From assembly GCA_000708835.1 (NCBI GenBank), contig DF237858.1, positions 1 to 24,178 of the forward strand: DNA of 24,178 nucleotides, read 5' to 3'. Of the stretch, positions 1 to 9,831 are shown piece by piece. Origin of the DNA: Klebsormidium nitens (lineage: Eukaryota > Streptophyta > Klebsormidiophyceae > Klebsormidiales > Klebsormidiaceae). Position 1 is the stretch's first letter; every line of letters begins with the position of its first letter. The notes beneath the pieces were generated by a model. That model saw only the letters and a program-made list of their open reading frames with translations, ran no database searches and had not been told where the DNA came from. The position numbers were made by a program, and so were the translations under genes.

Positions 1-666
1 ACCCGCTTTTAAAGGGTTAATGGACCTAGTGGCCGAAGGTCTGCCAATAGGTGGTCGAATGAAGACTTGTTCGGACTTATCCGAACCTTTACACAACCTT
101 TGCAACTTGCAGTGATGCTCGCATCCATGCTGCAACGTTTCATCATAAAACAATAATTGCAACTCACCTCTCGTCCGGCCACACAACGGCATAAAAGGCG
201 TGACCTGAAGTGCAATAATATAGCGTTGCAACCCTTGGACAATCGCACTCGATGTATTTTAGTACTACACCATTTCAGAATCAAATGATGTACGATTCGT
301 ATGACGATCTGATTGAAAGTCACCACTTAAGTAGACGAACAATCTTCAGAGTAAGTGACAGCAGTGGCTTTAAACCACATTGCCAGGCACGGCTTAAAGA
401 AATGAACGTGTCATTGCAATTGCTGATTCAGCTCCTTGCAGAATAGACACGATATTGATGCTATTGGCCGCCCGCAAAGGAGCGCAATGCACTGGCAGTG
501 ATGCCCTTACATTCAACACTGCAGGGTTCGTGTTCAAACAATTTGGAGTAGGCTCATGGCCTGTCCCGCCCATCTTATCCTCATGAAGATTGGCTCTTTC
601 AATTGATCAATAAACGGAAGCATCGTCCTGTGGTCTTAGTCGAGTATTGCCTCCTTGTAATTTGCG
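1..666. other. No gene recognised at left edge
   Basis: I see no convincing coding segment, RNA gene or element here. The longest open frames on both strands give proteins without recognisable domains and without good splice sites at their ends. If the minus-strand exon ending at 667 is real, the bases just below 667 would be its 3' untranslated region. Confidence 0.4.
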
Positions 667-831
667 CTACCAGGTTATGTAGAGCCATAGGCCATAGCCA
701 ATTGCCAAGGCGTAACCAATAAAGAGCGGGAGGACCCACTTCTCTGAAGGGTGCGGTCTGTCCATGATGCTCACCCACTCCCGCTTAAAGAGACATAAAA
801 CCGCAGTGTTGGAGGTGGCTAGCAATAGGAT
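667..831 (-). CDS. Candidate C-terminal exon of an unrecognised membrane protein
   Basis: Read on the minus strand, a phase-0 acceptor (tttagtcag) is followed by 54 codons and a TAG stop at 667-669. The peptide starts with a hydrophobic run (ILLLATSNTAVLCLF), then a basic and polar loop (KREWVSIMDRPHPSEKW), then a second strongly hydrophobic segment (VLPLFIGYALAIGYGLWLY) ending ITW. Two membrane spans with positive charge between them, an open frame, a proper acceptor and a clean stop make this more coding-like than anything else at the left edge. I do not recognise the family and cannot place the upstream exons with certainty. It could still be a chance open frame, since no homology was tested. 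Confidence 0.4.
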   Translation of the reverse strand: MLLLATSNTAVLCLFKREWVSIMDRPHPSEKWVLPLFIGYALAIGYGLWLYITW

Positions 832-1173
832 CTGACTAAACCATTAAGATTGCAACGATGTCAGGATAAGGACCAGCTGAAGTTCTAAACCCCAAGGCAG
901 AACATGCACCATAGCAATCGGCCGACAGCCTAATGTTTCGTTCCACTAGTGAAGGCGTGTTGCAGGAGGTGATTTAACTTCTAGTAGCTGCTTCGTCAGA
1001 TGAAGTAAAGCATTTGATTTCGGCATCATGATCAGCGCCATCTTCGGAGTGCCAAGCTAATGAACAGCAATGCGGGTCACGTAGCGGCTAGTTATGATCT
1101 GGTTTGTAGCAATTGAAGAAGACAATATGATCTACGAATTTCCCACAAGAAGCAAACTTTTTACTAGGCTCAC

Positions 1174-1307
1174 CTCGTCGCTTTTGGATTCCTCATCTGG
1201 AGACTCTGTCTTATTCAAAGAAGCCTTCTGCTTCAAATCCGTCTTCACACCAGACCGTTGACTACTTTCCTCCAATGGCCTTGGATGGGCGCACGCAGCA
1301 AGATCAC
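1174..1307 (-). CDS. Weak candidate internal exon, hydrophilic
   Basis: On the minus strand an acceptor (gaatccag) precedes 134 bases that end at a GAG|gtgagc donor. The frame that reaches the donor at phase 0 encodes about 44 charged residues, including KTDLKQKASLNKTESPDEES, a composition typical of a disordered linker. The donor phase would fit the acceptor of the exon at 667-831, but I could not find a phase-compatible exon further upstream. This may be part of the same gene or an accident. Low confidence. Confidence 0.22.
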
Positions 1308-2845
1308 CTGGATTCAATCGGGGATGTGCAGGGTGATATGGGATGACAGCCTGGCGTCATCATGCTTGAAGACGTCTCTAGAGCTGAAGAACTGAAGGCT
1401 TGAGCAGTACTTCATGTTAACAACCTGCTTCAAGAGTCATGTACGGAGCCGAATCTCTATTGGACTTACATGGTGGCGTCCCTCCACAGAAGTTACAGTT
1501 TTGGTTGCAATTTAACTTCTGGCAGGTCTTGCGGTCGTGGAGGTTGGGTTGGCGCACTTTCTTTTTTGCCTGCATTTGCGTTATTCAATAGAATCATAAG
1601 ATGATTTGTCTGGTGGACAAATAGTAGGATCCGAACAAACTATCATTTAATCCATTTTTTTCAACCGGGTTCCAAAAGCTGAACTTCCTTGTAGACGTAA
1701 CAAGCACGTGGCAAGTCTTCTTCTGCTTGAAAGGCTCAGTATGCACTTTTCCTACGTCCTTGGTTGCTCAGTCTCTTTCAAAAGTTCTGCGGCAGAGAAC
1801 GAGCACCTTTTTCTGCTTGACCGCCTTGCTCTTGGCCGCTTTGTGGCCGTTTTTGCTACACCGGATCCTGAGAAGCTGCAATAGATCAAAAACCAGCTGA
1901 GAAACAGATGATCGACAATTGAGGACAAAGGTAGGCTCCGAATCATGAAGCCGTTTAACACATCACGACGCGGGTTGCACCGCTTTTCCCCCAGTACGAA
2001 GTGGCAGTATTTCGAAAGCACTCCTACAATATGATCATTCTGCCCTAAGCAACGGAACCAATGGCAGTGACGTCAACTTCCTAATATTATCCTGTCTTGG
2101 CTGAGCGGGCCAATTGAGCCAATCAGAGATCATTCGTTAATGTTAAATTCTGTCATGGGTTCTTGGGATGCACAATATCACCGCTTCTCAAAGGTTTCTA
2201 GGTTTTGTGATCATGAAGTGGAGGCCCTAGTTGATTAGTGCAGGTACAAGCAAGTGTCTGCCACATCAGCCTCGCAAAAGTGGGATGGTCTTCTAGCAAT
2301 CGTTAATTACGTTGAAAGTCGAAGACCCGTCGAAGAGACTCCACCTCCTGCACCTCGACCGACTTTCAGTAATCATCGCTGCGTGCATATATTTCGCTAT
2401 AAGACTGGCCGGGCTGATGGCGCCACCATATGCACACATGTTGCAGGTGCCCTTCCGTCAGCTGCACAAGCGAAGGACCCGGACTGGCAGGGCCACCGTG
2501 AATGGATTGCACATGTGTGTGCGATGCAGTTCGAATATTGGCGTCAGCCTGGACATATGGACAGTTGAAGACTGGTGAGAATGCTCGCGCCGCGAGCGCC
2601 TGGAGCCCCGCGGCCGCGCCGAAAGCGGCCGTGCGGTCAGAAGTTTGCCCGTCAGGGTTTCGGGTTTTGGCCCACGGCGCAACAGTTACTTTGGGAGAAG
2701 AAGCAGCAAAGTTTCGAAAAGCGCTGGCCGTCTCATTGCACTATACAGCAAGTATTACAGCAAGTGCAATGGTGCCTGCCAGGTGAAGGCGGTATAGCAA
2801 CGCCCCTGCCTTTGCTCTGACGTTTGTAGAGGTGGTTTGACAGCG
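1308..2845. other. Upstream region of DiT1, no gene recognised
   Basis: No reliable exon is seen. The part nearest the DiT1 start (about 2580-2845) becomes GC-rich and probably holds the transcription start and 5' untranslated region. A basic minus-strand frame around 1755-1870 with an acceptor-like ctcag was considered and left out because neither frame joins neighbouring exons in phase. Confidence 0.4.
2058..2123. promoter_or_regulatory. CCAAT boxes flanking a TGACGTCA palindrome
   Basis: CCAAT occurs at about 2058, 2110 and 2119, and the perfect palindrome TGACGTCA, a bZIP-type site, lies at 2068-2075. Three CCAAT words and a bZIP core inside 66 bases look like a proximal promoter. It lies about 770 bases upstream of the DiT1 ATG, so it could serve DiT1 through a long leader or an unidentified minus-strand gene to the left. 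This rests on motifs only. Confidence 0.3.
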
Positions 2846-5800
2846 ATGGCGTCCGCTGTACAGTCGTCCCTGACGCAGCGGTGGCAAACCTTTGCACCTC
2901 GCGGATCCGCGCAGACACAGCATCTTCGGGCGAGCTCTAACCTTGCATGCATACGTGCAATCAGCACCCCGGCAGTTTCACCCCGCAAATGCAGATCCCT
3001 AGCCTCTGCTTTCAGAGGGCTCACATCCCCCATCCCCTCTAGTCTTGCATTCAACCCCCTGCGGCGGGAGGAGCTGATTCATCAAAAGAAATCTGTTCTG
3101 AAGAGGGGGCTAGTGAAGGCAGCAGCTGCAGCTGAGCTCGAAGCAAAGGCCACCCCCCCAGCGTGGGAGGGCGCCGCAATCCTCCCTTCATTTATCTCCA
3201 TTGCGCTTGGCTTAGCGGTGTGGAAGGCGCCCAAGCCCGCCGCCATTTCGCAGCAAGCGTGGCAGCTTCTCGCCATTTTCCTCTCCACCATTACCGGCCT
3301 AGTCCTCAGCCCTCTCCCCGTAGGAGCCTGGGCCTTCCTTGGGTTAACAGTGACCGTTCTCACCAAAACCCTAACCTTCCAGGCAGCATTCAGTGCGTTC
3401 ACCAACGATGTGATCTGGCTCATCGTGATCTCGTTCTTCTTTGCGCGCGGCTTCGTGAAAACAGGGTTAGGAGACCGAGTTGCCACCTACTTTGTGAAGT
3501 GGTTAGGGAAGAGCACGTTGGGATTAAGTTACGGGTTAACTGTGGCTGAAGCGTTGATTGCACCCGCAATGCCGAGCACCACCGCTAGGGCAGGAGGCGT
3601 GTTTTTGCCAATCATTAAGTCGCTGTCACTGGCCGGTGGAAGCAAGCCGGAGGATGGGACGCAGAAGAAGCTGGGGGCGTATCTTATTCAGAATCAGTTC
3701 CAGGTCAGTTGATGGACACTGCTGTTGATGGATCTATTCCTGCATTGGCTTTGTTGTGGAGCTTTTCAGAAGCATCCATATCTCACAGGCCCCTTCAAAT
3801 GCTATGATCTAAGATCTGTGCGTATAGGAAAGACCGGGTCTCTGAGAGCTGTAAAACTCTGACGGCATCAGGGAGTGGCAGCATTAAGGTTTCGGATGGT
3901 GGCTGGTGAGATTAGGGTTTTGGCGAGTTGCCAATTTTGGAGGCGTTCAGATTGGTTAAGAAGTGTCTTTGTCACATATTTGTCAATTCTGAGAACCGGT
4001 ACTGAGTGCGCTCCTTCTCACCGCTGCTAGTTGCCTGCCATGGTGGCCAGCAAATTAATGCATCAATCAAGAAGGATCTTGATTTGCAATCAAGCATCAA
4101 CTTGAAGGCCCCGCTTTCCCTCCACTTCAGAGGGGGGTTCGCTTCTTGAGCCCCCTGTTCCTTATGATGGCCAATTCCTCAGTTTCCTCCTGGACTTGTT
4201 GAAAGAAGGGGAAAAGAGCAGTTTTGAGTACACATCATTGACCTACTATAGACGCTTTGTTTCCGCAGGCTGCTGGCAACTCGAGTGCGCTCTTCCTGAC
4301 CGCTGCCGCCCAGAACCTGCTGTGCATAAAGCTTGCGGGAGAACTCGGCGTGAAGGTCCCCGGCCCATGGCTCACCTGGTTCAAGGTCGCCAGCGTGCCC
4401 GCTCTAGTTGCGCTCCTCACGGGGCCCCTGATCCTGTACAAAATCTTCCCCCCTGAAAGCAAGAACACGCCCGAGGCGCCTGGAATTGCCACAAAGCGGC
4501 TAGAGGTAAGAGATTGGGGAAGTGTGATTTATCGGCGGTGCAATGGAGGGGGCTGCTGAGGTGGGGCTGCTGAGGTGGGGCTGCTGAGATTCTGGAAGGC
4601 CTTCAGAGTGCTGAGTCTCTAGGTGAACGGAAATAGAGCATTCTGAGAGAGCGCAGATTGCTTGCATATGGAGTCCTAGCAGTATCTGTTGGACATATGT
4701 TGGCATCCCTGCTCGCGCACTTCAGAAATTACAGGCAATGACGCTCCCCTGGCAGGGTCATCTCCAACAAGCAGACATTGATTGGTCTGGACGCTCATGT
4801 GCACCGCTGTCTGCTTGAATCAAATTGACACTCAGCAAGATGATCTTCAAGTGACTCTCTGTTGATAGCCTTCAATCAATTACAATACGCTCAACCCTTC
4901 TCCATTGATCTCCTGCCCACTCATGTGGCTCCAAGGACCCGCCCGACACTTGAAGACATCACTGCCCGACACTTGATGACGTCACTCCTGCAGGCGACCG
5001 GCCCATGTCGAAGAACAAGTGGGATGTAGTGGGCACTAGCCTGCTGGCAGTCTTGCCGTGGAATCTTGTCGAAATTCTACACATCTCCAACCCAAATTGA
5101 AACCCAGATCGAAGGCGTCAAGTTACAGAGCGCCGAACTGCAGAGTTCTTCTTGCAGGCAATGGGTCCTGTGACGAAGAACGAGTGGGTGATGCTCGGCT
5201 CTCGGCAGTCTTCTTGCCATCGTTTTTGGTTGGCAAAGCTAGCATCAACAACCGAGTAGGAGATGCGGAAGCTTATGATGACCTCAAACTGCGGATTTTT
5301 CTTGCAGGCAATGGGTCCTGTGACGAAGAATGAGTGGGTTATGATCGGCACGATGCTTCTGGCGGTGACGCTGTGGATCTTCGGAGAGCAACTAGGCGTG
5401 GCGAGCGTTGTTGCTGCCATGCTGGGCCTGTGCGTGCTGCTCGTGTTTGGGGTGCTCAAGTGGGACGACTGCCTCACTGAGAAATCTGCGTGGGATACGC
5501 TCCTGTGGTTCGCCGTGCTGGTGAGTGCCTCCAGCACTTCCTAAATTGTTCAAGTCATTGAACTTTTGGAGATGAGTCGTTGAGCCTGAAAATGGAAGAG
5601 CAAGACGAGGACGACTGCCTCACCGAGAAGAACGCTTGGGATATGCTCCTTTGGTTTGCTGTACTGGTAAACTTCTTCTTTACCACTTCGAACGCCAAGG
5701 ACTTTTCGGACCCCCGAATAAGGGCGCTGACACCCTCGCAATCAGAGTCAGCGCCTCCAGGAAGATTGCACTTAGAGAGGCTCTGGAACTTAGGCGAACG

Positions 5801-8442
5801 GTCTCTGGATCCGTCGTTGTTCTAGACCCAGTTTGAGTCGCGAACACCGATTGCGTCACCAAAGGATTCCGGCCTGGGATGCACTTCTCGGCTTTTCCGT
5901 CCTCGTGAAACTCTTTCTTTGACCCCAATTCGCTACGATGTGAAAAACCCTTCGACAGTGAGCCGCAAAATTTCGATAGAAAAGCAGGACCCTGCCTCAA
6001 CGAGACCTCAATCTGTAGAACGTTGCTCGAAACTGCACTTCTCGGAGGAGCGACCCAAAGAGGTTCACAATCCCACTTCCTCGATGCATATAGAAGCATC
6101 TGATTTGTCGGAAAAGGAACTGCCTCTTTGTAAAGATCGCCAACTTCCCCCGGAGCATATTTATTTCTTTCGTAAGGTTCAAATTTGAAGACCGTCGAAC
6201 GTGGGAACTCGAACCTTAAGACCGTCGAATGTGAGTTTCGACGAAGTAAAAGTTGTAAGCGTGATCTGTGGAAGACAAGGACTGGAGCTTGAAGAGTCTT
6301 AAACAAGGGGCGAGACTGGCCGAGAATGCAGGTTTTGTCTACAGTCGTATGCTATTCGGGCCGACCTCTCTCAGTTTCTTTGAAAAGGTAATAACATGTC
6401 TGTAGTGTCGTTGATGTTATACCACGAATGTGTGCGAGAATCCACAATGCGAGAGTTTGAACCCAGTCTGGAGCTTTAAGGCTTAGGACACTATCGAAAC
6501 CGCCAGAGCAAGGCAAGCCTTCTGCCATCCTCAAGAAGACGAAATGAAAGCACAGACCATCCATCTGCAACTAACTATGTTCACCAATCCGAAAGGACCT
6601 CCGTACGCTCCATCGCATGTTTGAATATTCCAAGCGCATGCTCCTTTGACTTCAGCGAGATGGCGCCACGCACCTCGGCATTCGCGTCCGTTTTCTCTCC
6701 CTTCGACAGGTGCAATCTGACACGGCCCGGTGTTTCAACGCAGGTGGGCATGTCGGGTCAGCTCAACAACCTCGGCCTGGTCAAGTATATGTCCGACTCC
6801 GTAGCACAGACGCTCGCCAACGCCAGATTGAGCTGGCAGGCCTCCTTCGGTTTGCTCCAGGTAAGCTTCACCCTTTGCCCCTTTTTGAACATCGCCTCTC
6901 TCCTATGTTCCATCCCCGTCGACGAAGATCAACTAGAATCCGTTGAGCGATCCGCCTTTCGCTGCCTCTAGCTTTGGTAAGAATCGCCTCTTTCAATATC
7001 TTTGACTACTATTGACCTCGTCTGCCCTACTTAGATTCGAGGACCTGAGGTTGAGCCTTGCGCGGCTTTTGGAAGAAGCCCTCGTGGCAGGAAAGAACTT
7101 TTGAATGTCAAATCAGATTCATCGAAGGCCCTGTATGAACCTTGCCGGGATGAAAGCATGTGTTTCACAGCGGAGATGGGGAGTCAGTCTGAAAACACCA
7201 TTAATAGGTTCGAAAGTTTCCTCAGCCCACGCTGTTACGTGCCGAACCTGCGTGCGCAGAAACTTCGTTCAATCGAAGCCCGTTCGCTCCGACTGCGTCC
7301 TGAAACTTCAGAATCCCTTCATTTCTTCGTAACCATATTCTGTACTAACCACGCTTTACAGGTCGTCTACTTCACGGTGCACTACCTGTTCGCCAGCCAA
7401 ACCGCCCACGTGGGTGCGCTCTACTCCGCCTTCCTGGCCATGAACCTCGCCGCGGGCGTGCCCCCCCTCCTCGCCGTGCTCGCGCTGGGTTACAGCACCA
7501 ACCTCTTCGGGGCGCTCACGCACTACAGCAGCGGGCAGGCCGCCGTCTACTTCGGAGGTAGGCTTTCTTGGTTCTTTCTTGTCCGTAGGAATGCGTGGCT
7601 CCGGGCTTCAATTTCGGGTCGTACATTTGGAAATAGGTTGCTTCGTTCGGGGCAGCAACGCACCACAGCAGCGGGCAGGCCGCCGTTGCTTTTGAAGGTG
7701 ATATTCTGGCGTCTTTTACGATTTGAAGAAGCGTTGCATTGGCGTCTGTGAACAGGTCTTGCTGCCTTGGAATTGGGTTGCTTTGTTGGGGCGATCATGT
7801 ATTACAGCGAGCAGACCGCCATTTACCATGGTAGTGCGGGGTTCTTCTTGTTCTTTTGAGTATCGGAGGTTGTCGGGTTTACTTGCGTGCTGTACGTGAG
7901 AACGCCACGCGGCCATTCTTACTGGCCAGTACAGAGTGCAAAGATATCGGATGGACCAGAACGGCTGTCGAGTACATGCTTGTCGAGAAAAACGAGGATG
8001 GGCAGGAAAGCGTGAAGATGTAGTGGGCGCGCTTCTTTAGACGGCTCGCTTTTGACGTTCACTCGTCCATCGTACATCCTTTGGTCGAGAGGCTTGTCAA
8101 AGTTACGACTCTTGGGGACCATACACGAAGAGGTCTTGTGCACAACCTCTGGCAAGAGCGGCTTCTTGGTGCGGTTAGAAATCCTGAGGGGTTCTTCTGT
8201 AGAGGCTCTTTGCCTACTCATCCTCGGTAAACCTGCCTGTCGGCCCTTCACTTCCCACTCCTTTTCGACCAGCCACCTTGCTCAGGATTCGGTTGCTCAT
8301 GTCATCCCTCCGTCACTCCTCTGCAGCTGGATATACGACTCTGCCCGAGACCTTCAAGCTGGGTTTCATCATGGCGATCTGGAACGCTCTGGTTTGGACT
8401 GTTGTGGGTGGGGTGTGGTGGAAGTTCCTGGGACTGTACTAG
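2846..8442 (+). CDS. DiT1: Plastid 2-oxoglutarate/malate translocator (DiT1), six exons
   Basis: Exons are 2846-3703, 4269-4505, 5308-5520, 6744-6860, 7362-7557 and 8327-8442, all GT-AG and in phase, giving 578 residues (the Arabidopsis protein is near 560). The first ATG (MASAVQSS) is chosen; codons upstream in the open frame lack an ATG. About the first 95 residues are Ser/Ala/Arg-rich, as in a plastid transit peptide. The hydrophobic divalent anion:Na+ symporter-family core follows, with the signature APAMPSTTARAGG near residue 240, then MGPVTKNEW, WDDCLTEKSAWDT, HYLFASQ and NLFGALTHYSSGQAAVY, ending WWKFLGLY. In plants this inner-envelope antiporter exchanges 2-oxoglutarate for malate, supplying carbon skeletons for ammonia assimilation and photorespiration. 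Several introns hold decayed copies of the exon junctions, listed separately. It is convergent with FKBP42. Confidence 0.95.
4549..4590 (+). repeat. Three tandem 14-base units in DiT1 intron 2
   Basis: The unit ggggctgctgaggt occurs three times head to tail; the last copy ends gat instead of ggt. The array begins 44 bases after the exon 2 donor. It is a short minisatellite with no evident function. Confidence 0.85.
4988..5345 (+). repeat. Decayed tandem copies of the DiT1 exon 3 acceptor junction
   Basis: The true junction (cttgcag, exon from 5308) is preceded by a close copy whose cttgcaggcaatgggtcctg begins at 5151, exactly 150 bases upstream, and by a weaker copy with cctgcaggc around 4988-4995. 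The first copy keeps the AG and 14 codons of open frame (AMGPVTKNEWVMLG) before it diverges and reaches a stop. The second keeps the AG and a degraded aagaacaagtgggat. A further possible remnant (acaggcaatg) lies near 4733. These copies are not needed in the mature protein, which is continuous from exon 2 to 5308. Confidence 0.85.
5462..6050 (+). repeat. Decayed tandem copies of the DiT1 exon 3 donor junction
   Basis: The end of exon 3 (acgactgcctcac from 5465, donor at 5521) recurs from 5611 with the same amino-acid pattern (DDCLTEKNAWDMLLWFAVLV) and a retained gtaaac donor, 146 bases on. A third, more decayed copy begins at about 5849 (gattgcgtcacc) and keeps a gtgaaa. A fourth trace shares gcacttctcgg (5881 and 6035). 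A block near 5746 matches the sequence just after the real donor. The series runs through the first half of intron 3. Confidence 0.8.
7505..7960 (+). repeat. Decayed tandem copies of the DiT1 exon 5 donor junction
   Basis: The exon end containing cactacagcagcgggcaggc (from 7521) recurs at 7661 (caccacagcagcgggcaggc) and 7800 (tattacagcgagcagaccgc), spacings of 140 and 139 bases. Each copy is followed by GT at the position of the real donor (gtaggc, gtgata, gtagtg). A faint fourth copy may begin near 7925. The intronic parts of the units also resemble each other, for example gggttgctt before copies two and three. Confidence 0.85.
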
Positions 8443-9831
8443 AGCGCCACTTGTCGAGTTGTGAGTATGAGAGCACTCAGGACACTTTTCGACGATTTGG
8501 GGGGGATGTGTTTGGTGTTGGGTGCGGGCAAAGTCAGGGCTTCAGTTTTTGATCGCCTAGAACTTAAGCAGAGCGGAAAGGTGAATGGGAAAGGGATTCT
8601 GGGGTCAGAAGGTCATTCTTTTGGAGGTGGCAGAAACTTGGTCAGGCAGTCGTCATTTAAGATCGATCAGACATCGGTCGGTTTCATATCCATGTCGCTC
8701 TTGCTAGCTCTATAAGCAGACTAAAGGTCAGTCTAAGCGGCGGAGATCAATGAACTTCAGTTCAATGTTGCGCTTGCTAGTTTTATAATCAATTAAGGAT
8801 AGGCAGGTCAACCTTTCTTCTCAGGACTTGGACAGCTATCGTGTCAAAGCATTCCGGTATGGTCGAGGATATCATAGTTCGAGAGCGTGCCAAGCTCCGC
8901 CATCCAGCGTGCATAATAGCCGGACGGAATTTAAAGCTGCGAGTCTGGGTCCTTTGAAGAATTTGGTGAGTCGTGCCTTCGTGCCTACACCGGGTCTTAG
9001 GGATTGCGAATTTCATTGTGTTCTAAATTTCTAACTTAATAATACGTGCGTGATTCCACAATCGTTTCATTAACTGAGTAGGGTGGATTGTGCATGTAAC
9101 CTTCCTGATCCACTGGCAATGCAGTGCAGCGCCGAACGACCATCTTTGAGGCATCTGGCACATCTAGATGCCAGCTACATGATTGCCATCATTGGAGCAT
9201 GCAGCTCTGTCATACATATGCATGGCGCCGCGCGACGGTGCGCTGAGCTATTATACTACCATGTACAAATTGCATGGCGGCTTATACATATGTATGCATG
9301 CGAACTGTGTTGCATATATTATGACGGGAAGCGGTCCGGGTAAAGGAATCACTACCAACTTTCAATGACCATATATGGTCAAGTGCACTGATTCAGGCCT
9401 AGGCATTATGCCTAGCTAGGTATATATATGGGCCTGCTGAGGATCAACATGGAACTTTCGGAAATGCACAGGCGCCCGCTTCAATTCATGAATTGAGCCT
9501 AGCTCAGTTCGGGCCCGGTCGAACCTGGCCGCCCGGTCTGCCGCAGCGACCGTCAGAGCCGAGCTGTCACTAGCTAGGATGTGGCTAGGATCGACAAAAG
9601 TGATTTCACAATTACCGTACGGCACATAAGGCAAGGATTCCTGTCGTGTATGCCATGATGGACTCAAAGGCCCCTAGATCTGCTCAATCTGGATTCTGCC
9701 GGCCGAGACCTTACTCATTAACCTGTGATGTCAGTGTCTAAGCTCTGAGCAAAGAAGCAAAAGGACTTGAGCGCCGCTTGTCCGTAGAATCAGTATCAAT
9801 GTTTGCTGTATTGTCGTTTTACCTTCAGTCC
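8443..9831. other. Intergenic region between convergent DiT1 and FKBP42
   Basis: This should hold the 3' untranslated regions and transcript ends of both genes. I see no coding exon. The stretch 9170-9430 is rich in short self-complementary words (catatg, atgcat, gcatgc, gaccatatatggtc). No terminal inverted repeats or target-site duplications were identified that would define a transposon. Confidence 0.6.
9365..9425. repeat. Cluster of short palindromes
   Basis: Within about 60 bases lie the perfect 14-base palindrome gaccatatatggtc, a near-palindrome taggcattatgccta and the perfect palindrome cctagctagg, followed by a tatatata run. It lies about 400 bases beyond the FKBP42 stop codon, in the gap between convergent genes. 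Confidence 0.6.

Noticed and set aside
1752-2021. Basic minus-strand frame with an acceptor-like ctcag
   Set aside because: No ATG in a credible position, and neither basic frame joins the candidate exon at 1307 in phase.
2254-2820. Several overlapping plus- and minus-strand open frames before DiT1
   Set aside because: No recognisable motif. High GC just upstream of the DiT1 start makes long chance frames likely; this is better read as promoter and leader.
5155-5260. Possible extra DiT1 exon at the duplicated acceptor
   Set aside because: The frame stops after about 33 codons with no in-phase donor, and the family sequence is complete without it.
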